A DNA stretch of 16,131 bases from Nitrososphaerota archaeon (GTDB lineage Archaea > Thermoproteota > Nitrososphaeria > Nitrososphaerales > Gagatemarchaeaceae). Position numbers and translations under genes: made by a program. This document shows, piece by piece, positions 5,980 through 12,580 of this stretch (position 1 is its first letter; each line of letters starts with the position of its first letter). The notes below the pieces were generated by a model that was given only the letters and a program-made list of their open reading frames with translations, searched no databases and was not told the origin of the DNA. The stretch is taken from assembly GCA_005877365.1 (NCBI GenBank), contig VBPP01000004.1, positions 1 through 16,131 on the forward strand, given 5' to 3'.

Positions 5980-7403
5980 TTAAGCCCGGCTCGTATCTTA
6001 GCCATCATCTCGGTCCTGTACTCCAGCTTTGATGTTAGCTGGTTCACATCACTCAGAGTTTGAGTCCTTCTCAGCACCTCAAGGATGGCCTTCAGCGAAT
6101 CGCCAGTAATTATCTTCCCCGCCAGGGTCTCAAATTTCTCTTCAAGCTCTCTGCGTGTCAGAGGGAAATCCGCATCTCCCTTCGCCCCCGGAACGTAGGT
6201 TTCAAGCTTCCTCCCATCCTTGAGGGTGATGATGACTTTCGCAGGCCAATGCTTCGGAAACTCTCTTTCCAGCTCCGGACCGTGCACAGCCTTGACCTTC
6301 TTGGCCAATGATAGCACTCTTGGATCCTTTATCGCAGAATCGGTGTACTCGTCCACGAAGGCCCTTCCGTTGACGATGGCGGTGGCTATGCTGTAGGGGA
6401 TGCTGAACTGTGCATCAACAACAGTCTTAGGATTATACCTGAGATCCTTGGGTTCATCAAGCAGGCTGATGCCAGTCTTCACGATTCTGACTTCGACCCG
6501 CTCCACCTCTTCAGGCTTGACCGTATCCTTCCGAAGAATTTCCAAGACGGCATCGAGCGGTGCCTGTATGTAGCGGCAGCAGGAGTGGGGTTTGATTCCT
6601 GTTCGCATGATAGTGAATTCGCTTCCTAGACCCGCACTGATGGCTTCGGGATTGGTATCGTCGGAGTAAGCCCGAAGGAATCCCCTCCTCCCATCGATGA
6701 CAGTCCCGGGGCCGGTGAAGCCTAACTTCGCGAGGTACGCTGCTGTCACGCCGCTACTCGCTGCCCTTCCTGCTCCGTACCTCTTCGCCCACGTGCCATC
6801 TTCCAAGAACTCAAGAAGTCCCGCCGCGGCACTTCCGGCAATCCCGAACGCGTGCTTGAGCTGCGAGGTGTTCAGACCAAGCAGTACGCCCGCACTCGCG
6901 GCCGCAGCGAACGTCCCGCAGGTCGCCGTCGGGTGGAAGCCTCGGTTGTAATGGGACATGGTCTTGCCTTGGGCCGCGACGGCGAGTCTGATCGCCACAT
7001 CGTACCCGGCAACGATAGCGGCAATGAAGCTCCTTCCATCAGCGTGAATCTTCTCGGCAATCGCGAGCGCCGCGGGGATGACGGATGCCCCAGGATGTAT
7101 GGAGCCAACGTGTTCCGTATCGTCAAGCTCTGGACTGTGAACGGAGATCCCGTTGGAGAAAGCCGCATCCGGAGCTGGGGCCCTGACTCTTGATCCCAGA
7201 ACACTACTTTCAGCCACACCCCCTAGACTTCTTACGTACTCGATAGCGATCTGTCCTGATGGAAGTGTTGAGCCGTAGAGAGCAACGCCGAGATGGTCCA
7301 GAACCAGCTCGTTCGCCTTGCCCCTGACATCGGAGGGAAGACTCTCGTACCTAATGCCACTGCAGAATTCAGCCAAGTCATTTGTCGCAGACAACCTGAC
7401 CAT
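5976..7403 (-). CDS. MmgE/PrpD family protein
   Basis: A 475-residue protein of the MmgE/PrpD family, which includes 2-methylcitrate dehydratase, cis-aconitate decarboxylase and iminodisuccinate epimerase. Signature segments in order are SVHSPELDDTEH (87-98, the family's LD-x-DD-T/H motif), HPGASVIPAALAIAE (103-117), RGFHPTATCGTFAAAASAGV (154-173), KRYGAGRAASSGVTAAYLA (207-225), and KPHSCCRYIQAPLDA (271-285). Length is typical. Substrate cannot be assigned: the family is annotated far more widely than it is characterised, and no citrate synthase or methylisocitrate lyase is nearby to support a methylcitrate cycle. The ATG has a TAAATAATA box about 23 nt upstream, so it is separately promoted although its upstream neighbour on the same strand ends only 24 nt before it. 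Confidence 0.9.
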   Translation of the reverse strand: MVRLSATNDLAEFCSGIRYESLPSDVRGKANELVLDHLGVALYGSTLPSGQIAIEYVRSLGGVAESSVLGSRVRAPAPDAAFSNGISVHSPELDDTEHVGSIHPGASVIPAALAIAEKIHADGRSFIAAIVAGYDVAIRLAVAAQGKTMSHYNRGFHPTATCGTFAAAASAGVLLGLNTSQLKHAFGIAGSAAAGLLEFLEDGTWAKRYGAGRAASSGVTAAYLAKLGFTGPGTVIDGRRGFLRAYSDDTNPEAISAGLGSEFTIMRTGIKPHSCCRYIQAPLDAVLEILRKDTVKPEEVERVEVRIVKTGISLLDEPKDLRYNPKTVVDAQFSIPYSIATAIVNGRAFVDEYTDSAIKDPRVLSLAKKVKAVHGPELEREFPKHWPAKVIITLKDGRKLETYVPGAKGDADFPLTRRELEEKFETLAGKIITGDSLKAILEVLRRTQTLSDVNQLTSKLEYRTEMMAKIRAGLN

Positions 7404-7420
7404 CGTGGCTCCAGGGGTGC

Positions 7421-7433
7421 CTATTATTTAGGG
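7421..7433 (-). promoter_or_regulatory. TATA box of the MmgE/PrpD gene, overlapping the upstream stop codon
   Basis: On the minus strand, CCTAAATAATAG is centred about 23 nt before the ATG at 7403. The TAA stop of the beta-ureidopropionase-like gene (7428-7430) is part of the box, so the promoter is embedded in the end of the upstream gene. Confidence 0.5.
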
Positions 7434-8348
7434 GCTTACCGACTGCTGCGGCGGCGCCGTCAAGCTCATCCGCATTGTTGCGTCGTGCAGGGCGTGGGTC
7501 CTTAGCGTCGAGGTGTAGTAAGACTTGGTGAAGGGAATCTCCTCTCTAGCTGTCTCAATCTCATCGAGATTCAGTTCTGCGGTGACTATCTCTTCCTTTG
7601 AGTCACTCGCAGGTCCGACTAGAAGTTTCCCCTTGGGATTGACAATGTGGCTGCCACCGTACATTCTTTGCCTTCCTTCGACTCCAACCCTATTGACCAC
7701 CGTTGCGAAGCACTGATGAACATAACTCATCGCTCTCATCTCCAACGAGAACATTTCGGAGAGGAACTTGCCCATGGAGGCGACGGGGACGAATATTATG
7801 TCGGCTCCCTTCACAGTCAGGAGCCTCCAGTTTTCCGGGAAGTGCCTGTTCCAGCAGATTATCTGCCCTATCTTTCCGAATCTTGTTTCAAAAACAGGAT
7901 AGGCATTTTCAAGGTTACTCATCGAGTAATAGAATTCCTCGTTCGTCCAAAGGCCTCCTTCTTTGTACATGACGTTCGGCACCTCATTTTTCCTTGTGAC
8001 TCCCATGATCTTGCCGTCGGGACCAATCAAAGCCGAGCTGTCGTAGAAGAGACCGGCCTGCACCTTCTCATAGATTCCAGCGAACACGTAAATCCCGTGC
8101 TCCTTGGCTTTGCGCGCGATTCTGTTGACGGTTGGGCCCGGGATGGTCTCCGCTTCTCTGAAGTATTTTCTGTCGACATACTGCGGGAAGTAAATGGTGT
8201 TGAAGAATTCCGGAAGACCGACAATGTCGGAGTGACTTTCTTTTACGGCCCTATCAATCATCTTCTCCGCTTTGGAAACATTCGCTTCTTTATCGTCTTT
8301 CATGCTCATTTGAATCAGGGAGAAAATTGCCTTGCTCTGTTTCTTCAA
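7428..8348 (-). CDS. Carbon-nitrogen hydrolase, beta-ureidopropionase-like
   Basis: A 306-residue nitrilase-superfamily amidohydrolase. The Glu-Lys-Cys triad is visible: Glu47 in GLPEFFNT, Lys120 in VTRKNEVPNV and Cys165 in IICWNRHFPENWRLL. The segment order TRKN-x-(V/I)P, PVFETRFGKIG, ICWNRHFPENW, KGADIIFVPVAS, HQCFATVVNRVGVEG closely follows eukaryotic-type beta-ureidopropionase (N-carbamoyl-beta-alanine to beta-alanine, CO2 and ammonia). N-carbamoyl-D-amino-acid hydrolase or N-carbamoylputrescine amidase are the alternatives. The position after Lys-Asn, commonly His in these enzymes, is Glu122. The TTG start is chosen because a GATGAGG Shine-Dalgarno motif lies 7 nt upstream and a TTTAAATATT box lies about 38 nt upstream. 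The adjacent aminotransferase could act on its product. Confidence 0.85.
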   Translation of the reverse strand: MKKQSKAIFSLIQMSMKDDKEANVSKAEKMIDRAVKESHSDIVGLPEFFNTIYFPQYVDRKYFREAETIPGPTVNRIARKAKEHGIYVFAGIYEKVQAGLFYDSSALIGPDGKIMGVTRKNEVPNVMYKEGGLWTNEEFYYSMSNLENAYPVFETRFGKIGQIICWNRHFPENWRLLTVKGADIIFVPVASMGKFLSEMFSLEMRAMSYVHQCFATVVNRVGVEGRQRMYGGSHIVNPKGKLLVGPASDSKEEIVTAELNLDEIETAREEIPFTKSYYTSTLRTHALHDATMRMSLTAPPQQSVSP

Positions 8349-8355
8349 CTTAAGG

Positions 8356-8362
8356 CCTCATC
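8356..8362 (-). promoter_or_regulatory. Shine-Dalgarno motif deciding the TTG start
   Basis: GATGAGG on the minus strand, 7 nt ahead of the TTG at 8348. It is unusual here because most genes in the window look leaderless. It agrees with the TATA box lying farther upstream (about 38 nt), which leaves a leader of roughly 12 nt. Confidence 0.5.
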
Positions 8363-8380
8363 ACAAAATTTGGCGTTCTG

Positions 8381-8391
8381 AATATTTAAAC
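8381..8391 (-). promoter_or_regulatory. TATA box of the beta-ureidopropionase-like gene
   Basis: GTTTAAATATT on the minus strand, the strongest archaeal TATA match in the window, centred near 8386. Transcription would start near 8360. Confidence 0.6.
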
Positions 8392-8431
8392 AATTGCAGT
8401 CGTCGGTCACCGGAGCAGTTAGCCGAATCAC

Positions 8432-9796
8432 CTAAGAGAATTGCCTGGCTGAAGTTGGCACTGCCCTCGCGACTGGTCGGACCTGATCGAGGGCCTTCTC
8501 AATCGAACTAATGGTCTCCTTTACGTCAGCATTTGTCGTTGCCGATGAGGTGCAGCAGAAATGCCCGGGCGAGAGATAGACGCCCCCGTTGAGGAGCGCG
8601 AGATCAAGACGTCTTCTCATTTCAGCGTCAGCCAATCTTACTGCCTTGGTGTCGACAATATCCTTCTTCGTAAAGTGAAACTGGAAGATGGACCCCGCTC
8701 TTGGTGCCCTAACATTGATCCCGAGGTCACCCGCGATCTTCATGAAACCTTTCGCGAGAGACGACGCTGTGCCGTCAATCTTCTCAAACACTTCTGAACT
8801 TAGCTGCCTTAAGGTGGCAAGCCCTGCAGCCAAGCTGAGGGGAAAGGCGTTATAGGTTCCTGAGAGGGGTGTCTTCGGGCGTCCCAATTCGAGTGATTCC
8901 GATTCTGGAAAGGCATAAACGTCTTCCATTATTTCCTTCGATCCACACACGGCTGCACCAGGCATGCCTCCGGCGACATTCTTTCCCAATAGCGTCATGT
9001 CGGGTTTTATCCTGTACTTCTCTTGCCAGCCTCCTCTCCCTATTCTGAAACCGGTAATGATTTCGTCAAGGATAAGTAAGACACCCATCCTCTCCGTGAC
9101 CTCTCTCACCACCTTGGCAAAGTCCTCGTCGGGAACGACTGTACCGCCAGAAGCTAGAAATGGCTCCATGAGCACGGCTGCGACATTTCTGTTATCACTC
9201 AAAGTTCGTTGAAGTGCGTCGGGGTCGTTGAAGGGCACCACGACCGTGTGCCTTTGTGTGTCCTCGGGTACTCCATACGAGTGAAACGAAAGACCGTTTG
9301 CGGAAACCGTATCCGAACTACCATGATAGGCGCCCTCGAATAATACGATGTCGTCCTTCTTGGTGTACGCCCTCGCGGACCTCGTCGCGTTCATGACAGC
9401 CTCGGTTCCAGTTACCGTGAGCTTCACCATCTCGGCTGAAGGAATCATCCTTGTGACCATCTCGGCGAGCTCGACCTCCAGGGTTGTCGGCTGACCCCTT
9501 GCAAGTCCATTTTCGAGCTCAGCCTCTACTGCAGCGATGACGGCGGGATTTGCGTGGCCAAGCACCAAACTGCTGTAGTTAAAACAGTAATCAATGCGCT
9601 CAACACCGTCAACATCCCAGATGCGACTTCCCTTTGCACGTTTGGAGTATACTGGGTAGGGTCTGTAGAAGAGTACAGCGCGATTCGAACCGCTAGGAAT
9701 AACCTTGGACGCGCGTTCGTGATAACTCCTCGACTTTGGCGACCTCCTGCTGAAGAGGTCCACGAGGGAATCTGAATCCCTAGAGGCTACACCCAT
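8432..9796 (-). CDS. Class III PLP aminotransferase (glutamate-1-semialdehyde-aminomutase-like)
   Basis: A 454-residue fold-type I PLP enzyme of aminotransferase class III. Visible motifs are the N-terminal PSGSNRAVLFYRPYPVY (34-50), WDVDGVERIDYCFNYSSLVLGHANP (60-84), the phosphate-binding TGTEAVMNATR (129-139), YHGS (157-160), LILDEIITGFR (241-251) with the PLP-contacting Asp244, and GKNVAGGMPGAA with the Schiff-base Lys272. It belongs to the subgroup resembling HemL but usually annotated as aspartate aminotransferase family protein. No other haem gene is nearby, and the Asn-Tyr-Ser-Ser segment differs from HemL. A beta-amino-acid or omega-amino-acid transaminase is therefore the better guess, here possibly beta-alanine to malonate semialdehyde. 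The ATG has a CTTATT box about 27 nt upstream. It shares strand with the beta-ureidopropionase-like gene, with 83 nt between them. Confidence 0.85.
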   Translation of the reverse strand: MGVASRDSDSLVDLFSRRSPKSRSYHERASKVIPSGSNRAVLFYRPYPVYSKRAKGSRIWDVDGVERIDYCFNYSSLVLGHANPAVIAAVEAELENGLARGQPTTLEVELAEMVTRMIPSAEMVKLTVTGTEAVMNATRSARAYTKKDDIVLFEGAYHGSSDTVSANGLSFHSYGVPEDTQRHTVVVPFNDPDALQRTLSDNRNVAAVLMEPFLASGGTVVPDEDFAKVVREVTERMGVLLILDEIITGFRIGRGGWQEKYRIKPDMTLLGKNVAGGMPGAAVCGSKEIMEDVYAFPESESLELGRPKTPLSGTYNAFPLSLAAGLATLRQLSSEVFEKIDGTASSLAKGFMKIAGDLGINVRAPRAGSIFQFHFTKKDIVDTKAVRLADAEMRRRLDLALLNGGVYLSPGHFCCTSSATTNADVKETISSIEKALDQVRPVARAVPTSARQFS

Positions 9797-9820
9797 GCGA
9801 GAATCCGGGTCTGCTCGAGT

Positions 9821-9830
9821 AATAAGGATT
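9821..9830 (-). promoter_or_regulatory. TATA-like box of the aminotransferase gene
   Basis: AATCCTTATT on the minus strand, with its core at 9821-9826 about 27 nt before the ATG at 9796, consistent with a leaderless mRNA. Confidence 0.45.
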
Positions 9831-10000
9831 GTCGGGGGCGAGTCTTGGCCCCTAGTAGCCTTGATAGCTTACAAGAGGAGCTACGTTGGCCCCAGAGCCT
9901 TAACATCTCTTTCGGGGTTGTTAATGACAGGCATGATGACCGAATATGATGCTCCTGTTTGATGCCGTTGAACGGATCAGTCGATTGGAGCAAATCCAAG

Positions 10001-10009
10001 TATTTATAG
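10001..10009 (+). promoter_or_regulatory. TATA box of the acyl-CoA dehydrogenase gene
   Basis: TATTTATAG preceded by the BRE-like AAATCCAAG (9992-10000), centred 26 nt before the ATG at 10031. This is textbook geometry for a leaderless archaeal transcript. Confidence 0.6.
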
Positions 10010-10030
10010 CGAGAAAAGGTAGCGACCCGC

Positions 10031-11206
10031 ATGGATTTCGAGCTTACTGAAGGGCAGAGGGTTATCAAGGAAGAAGTCCGCAAGCTTGCTAACCGATTTC
10101 CGTTACAATACTGGAGAGAGAAGGACTGGAAGCACGAATACCCGTTCGAGTTCGTCAAGGAAGTTGCTAGTGCGGGCTGGTTCGGGACGGCGATTCCGAC
10201 CGAATACGGAGGCGCGGGGCTCGGTCTCCTGGAGGGGAGCATCGTGCTCGAAGAGTTGACCGCAGGAGGCGCGGGGTTTGATGGTTCGAACGCATGCCAT
10301 GCCGTTTATTTCAATTCGCATTCTCTCGTGAAGCACGGAACCGACGTTCAGAAGGAGAAATACCTCCCGAAGATCGCAACTGGGGAGCTTAGGTTTCAAT
10401 CGCTCGCAGTCACGGAACCGAACGCGGGGTTTGACACTTCGAAGATTACAACGCGCGCAGTGAAGAAGGGAGATCTGTATGTCATCAATGGGCAGAAAGC
10501 GTTCATTTCAAGACTATCTGAAACGGACTTGATGTTACTAGCTGCACGCACTACTCCGATTGACAGCGTACAGAAGAGGACCAAAGGAATAAGTCTCTTT
10601 CTGGTAGACATGAGAGAATCTGGGAAGGCGATTGAGGCGCGCCGATTACATATGATGACTCGTCACTCGGTGGACACAAATATGCTGTTCATTTCAGACC
10701 TTAAGGTACCCGTTGAAAATCTGCTGGGGGAGGAAGACAACGGATTCTACCATCTCTTGGACACTCTTAACCCCGAGAGAATTTACTTGTCAGCCGAGTG
10801 CATCGGTCTTGGGAGGCTTGCAATCCAGCGGGCGGTTGAATATGCAAAGCAGCGCATCGTATTTGACAGACCCATCGGCAAGAACCAGGGAATTGCTTTC
10901 CCACTTGCTGAGGCCTATTCAGAGATAGAGGTCGCTGACCTAATGAGGTACAAGGCTGCCACGATGTATGACAATGGGCAGCAATGCGGGCCGGAGGCGA
11001 ACATGGCTAAGTTGCGAGCTTCAGAGGCCGCATCCAAGGCCTGTGACAGGGCGGTCCAAACACTGGGTGGGTACGGGCTCGCCAACGATTTCGACATCGA
11101 ACGCTACTATAGGGATATTCGGCTGATGCGTATTGCTCCCGTCTCTACTGAGATGGTCCTCAACTACCTTAGCGAACATGTGTTGGGTCTTCCTCGATCG
11201 TACTGA
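10031..11206 (+). CDS. Acyl-CoA dehydrogenase family protein
   Basis: A 391-residue flavoprotein of the acyl-CoA dehydrogenase family (FAD-dependent alpha,beta-oxidation of an acyl-CoA). The N-terminal helical domain contains IPTEYGGAGLGLLE (55-68). The middle beta domain has SLAVTEPNAGFDTSKITTRA (124-143) and INGQKAFIS (152-160). The C-terminal domain has YAKQRIVFDRPIGKNQGI (271-288), the FAD-contacting QTLGGYGLANDFDIERYYRD (343-362) and STEMVLNYLSEHVLGLPRSY (372-391). The usual MCAD-type catalytic Glu near the C-terminus is replaced: the segment reads RIAPVSTEM. Glu249 in LNPERI sits where isovaleryl- and long-chain enzymes carry their base on helix G, so the enzyme may be active with that residue. 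Substrate is unknown; a branched short-chain acyl-CoA is plausible. No electron-transfer flavoprotein genes lie nearby. Confidence 0.9.
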   Translation: MDFELTEGQRVIKEEVRKLANRFPLQYWREKDWKHEYPFEFVKEVASAGWFGTAIPTEYGGAGLGLLEGSIVLEELTAGGAGFDGSNACHAVYFNSHSLVKHGTDVQKEKYLPKIATGELRFQSLAVTEPNAGFDTSKITTRAVKKGDLYVINGQKAFISRLSETDLMLLAARTTPIDSVQKRTKGISLFLVDMRESGKAIEARRLHMMTRHSVDTNMLFISDLKVPVENLLGEEDNGFYHLLDTLNPERIYLSAECIGLGRLAIQRAVEYAKQRIVFDRPIGKNQGIAFPLAEAYSEIEVADLMRYKAATMYDNGQQCGPEANMAKLRASEAASKACDRAVQTLGGYGLANDFDIERYYRDIRLMRIAPVSTEMVLNYLSEHVLGLPRSY

Positions 11207-11284
11207 CTCCGAGCATGGGTAGAACCGGCTCAATTCAACAATTCAGGGACTAATTTGGAGTATCAGCCTGGCTACTATTAGAAA

Positions 11285-12274
11285 TCATTCGCCTTGCATT
11301 TCGCCCATGATCTTCTCACTTATCGTGCGAATCTGCTCCAAATCCCATGAGAGGGGGTTAAGAACAATGTGATCCACCCTCCCGGTTGCAAGGGGCACTC
11401 GTCTCAAGCGTCCGATGATCTCCTCATCCGTTCCGATTAGGTAAGTTTTCTTTGCCTCTTCGAATGGCAGCGTGGTAATCCTTGCGAGTGCTCTCTCGCA
11501 CTTCTCGTAGTCCGTCCTTTTTCTGACGACAAAGATGAAGTTTGAGTATATGATTTCTATTTCTTCAGAGTTTCTTCCGAACCGCTGAGCAAGGCGCGAG
11601 ATGACATTCCAGTCTTGCGAAATCATTTCAGCTGTGCTACTTAGGTGATGCGACCAGCCGTCGGCGTACCTGGCGATCCGTCCCAGAGCGGGGGTTACGT
11701 CACCTACATTCATTCCGTAAATCTTGCCGAACGGCTGGTTTCCCCCACCAATCCATATTGGGGGGTAGGGTTTCTGTATTGGCTTGGGTTCGATGGACAC
11801 GTCGTGGAATTTGAAAAATTCTCCATCAAAGCTCACGTTATCTCTCGTCCACAGCTCTCTCAGAATCTCTAGACTTTCGTCCATTATCTTTCCCCTTGAT
11901 GAAAGTGGGACGCCCATGGCCTCGAACTCAGCTTTGCTCCATCCGACTCCCAACCCCACTATCAATCGCCCGTTCGAAAGATAGTCGATCGTAGCTAGTG
12001 ATTTGGCGAGCCAGGCGGGGTGATAGAGGGGGAGGACAAGTACGAGCGGCCCGAACCTGACCTTCTTGGTTACGGAGGCTACGGCGCTGAGCATCGACAG
12101 ACAGTCAAACCAATTGACTGGGTACGTTGGAGCTGCGGTTTGTAGATGATCAATCGTGAAGATGGAATCATAGCCAAGTTCTTCAATGCTGCGGAGATAA
12201 CGAAAGACTTCCCCGGGAGAGTTGCTCCCTTCGTTAGGAATGAAGCTTGGTAACCTGATGCCTACCTTTGGCAC
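11285..12274 (-). CDS. Luciferase-like (LLM class) flavin/F420-dependent oxidoreductase
   Basis: A 329-residue TIM-barrel oxidoreductase, the second luciferase-like protein in the window. Hallmarks are FTIDHLQ (39-45), KKVRFGPLVLVLPLYHPAWL (70-89), SNGRLIVGLGVGWSKAEFEA (100-119), LWTRDNVSFDGEFF (141-154) and PKPIQKPYPPIWIGGG (163-178). It is F420- or FMN-dependent by family; the substrate is unknown. The GTG start is preceded by GAGGGG, 5 nt away, a Shine-Dalgarno motif and not a TATA at leaderless distance. That fits translation from a longer mRNA, perhaps one that begins with the 32-codon ORF at 12262-12360, whose stop overlaps this start. It converges with the acyl-CoA dehydrogenase gene (78-nt gap) and is divergent from the semialdehyde dehydrogenase. 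Confidence 0.88.
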   Translation of the reverse strand: MPKVGIRLPSFIPNEGSNSPGEVFRYLRSIEELGYDSIFTIDHLQTAAPTYPVNWFDCLSMLSAVASVTKKVRFGPLVLVLPLYHPAWLAKSLATIDYLSNGRLIVGLGVGWSKAEFEAMGVPLSSRGKIMDESLEILRELWTRDNVSFDGEFFKFHDVSIEPKPIQKPYPPIWIGGGNQPFGKIYGMNVGDVTPALGRIARYADGWSHHLSSTAEMISQDWNVISRLAQRFGRNSEEIEIIYSNFIFVVRKRTDYEKCERALARITTLPFEEAKKTYLIGTDEEIIGRLRRVPLATGRVDHIVLNPLSWDLEQIRTISEKIMGEMQGE

Positions 12275-12360
12275 AAAGACCCCTCGAAATCTTTGATTTT
12301 TCGTCCGACCACCACCTCGCGTCCAACTATTTCCTCCTTGACGGCTGTTCCAGTGCTCAT
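12262..12360 (-). CDS. Possible 32-residue leader ORF overlapping the luciferase-like gene
   Basis: From the ATG at 12360 a 32-codon frame runs to a TAG at 12262, overlapping the GTG start of the next gene by 13 nt in another frame. The product is charged, with a central VKEEIVGREVVVGRKIKDF; I recognise no family. Support is contextual. An A/T-rich box (GAATAATTCAAT, 12383-12394) lies about 29 nt before the ATG, as for leaderless first genes here, while the following gene has a Shine-Dalgarno motif, as expected of a second cistron. It could be a chance frame in a 5' leader. Confidence 0.35.
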   Translation of the reverse strand: MSTGTAVKEEIVGREVVVGRKIKDFEGSLCQR

Positions 12361-12580
12361 TTTTTGTTTATGAGAAGGTGGCATTGAATTATTCGTTCAT
12401 CTTTCAGAGTAGAGAGTGCGACCTATAAATTAATCACGAATCTGTCCGACCATAAGAAAACTTGGATCCCCCGAGACTGGGTATCATTGCGGAGCGCCGA
12501 GATGGAGAGCGGCCCGGCGAATGAATTGATGGCGAATCAACGATACGTTATTAAGTGCGCGATGGCAAAATCGAAGTACA
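12361..12580. other. Divergent regulatory gap of 220 nt
   Basis: Besides the boxes listed separately, CCTATAAATTAATCAC (12422-12437) is a strong TATA-like element that could point either way. On the minus strand AATTTATAGG would start a transcript near 12400, towards the luciferase-like gene. On the plus strand TATAAATT would start one near 12450, with about 130 nt of leader before the dehydrogenase. A 44-codon plus-strand frame (12502-12636) overlaps the dehydrogenase start and looks spurious. Confidence 0.4.
12547..12555 (+). promoter_or_regulatory. TATA-like box of the semialdehyde dehydrogenase gene
   Basis: GTTATTAAG, centred about 30 nt before the ATG at 12581. It supports that ATG over an out-of-frame ATG at 12562. 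Confidence 0.4.

Noticed and set aside
7647..8381. 244-codon plus-strand frame opposite the beta-ureidopropionase-like gene
   Set aside because: Antisense shadow; the opposite strand has the intact Glu-Lys-Cys hydrolase motifs and its own promoter.
8432..9796. Calling the aminotransferase hemL (glutamate-1-semialdehyde aminomutase)
   Set aside because: It shares the fold and PLP motifs, but no haem gene is nearby and several segments match the broader omega/beta-aminotransferase-like subgroup, so the symbol is not justified.
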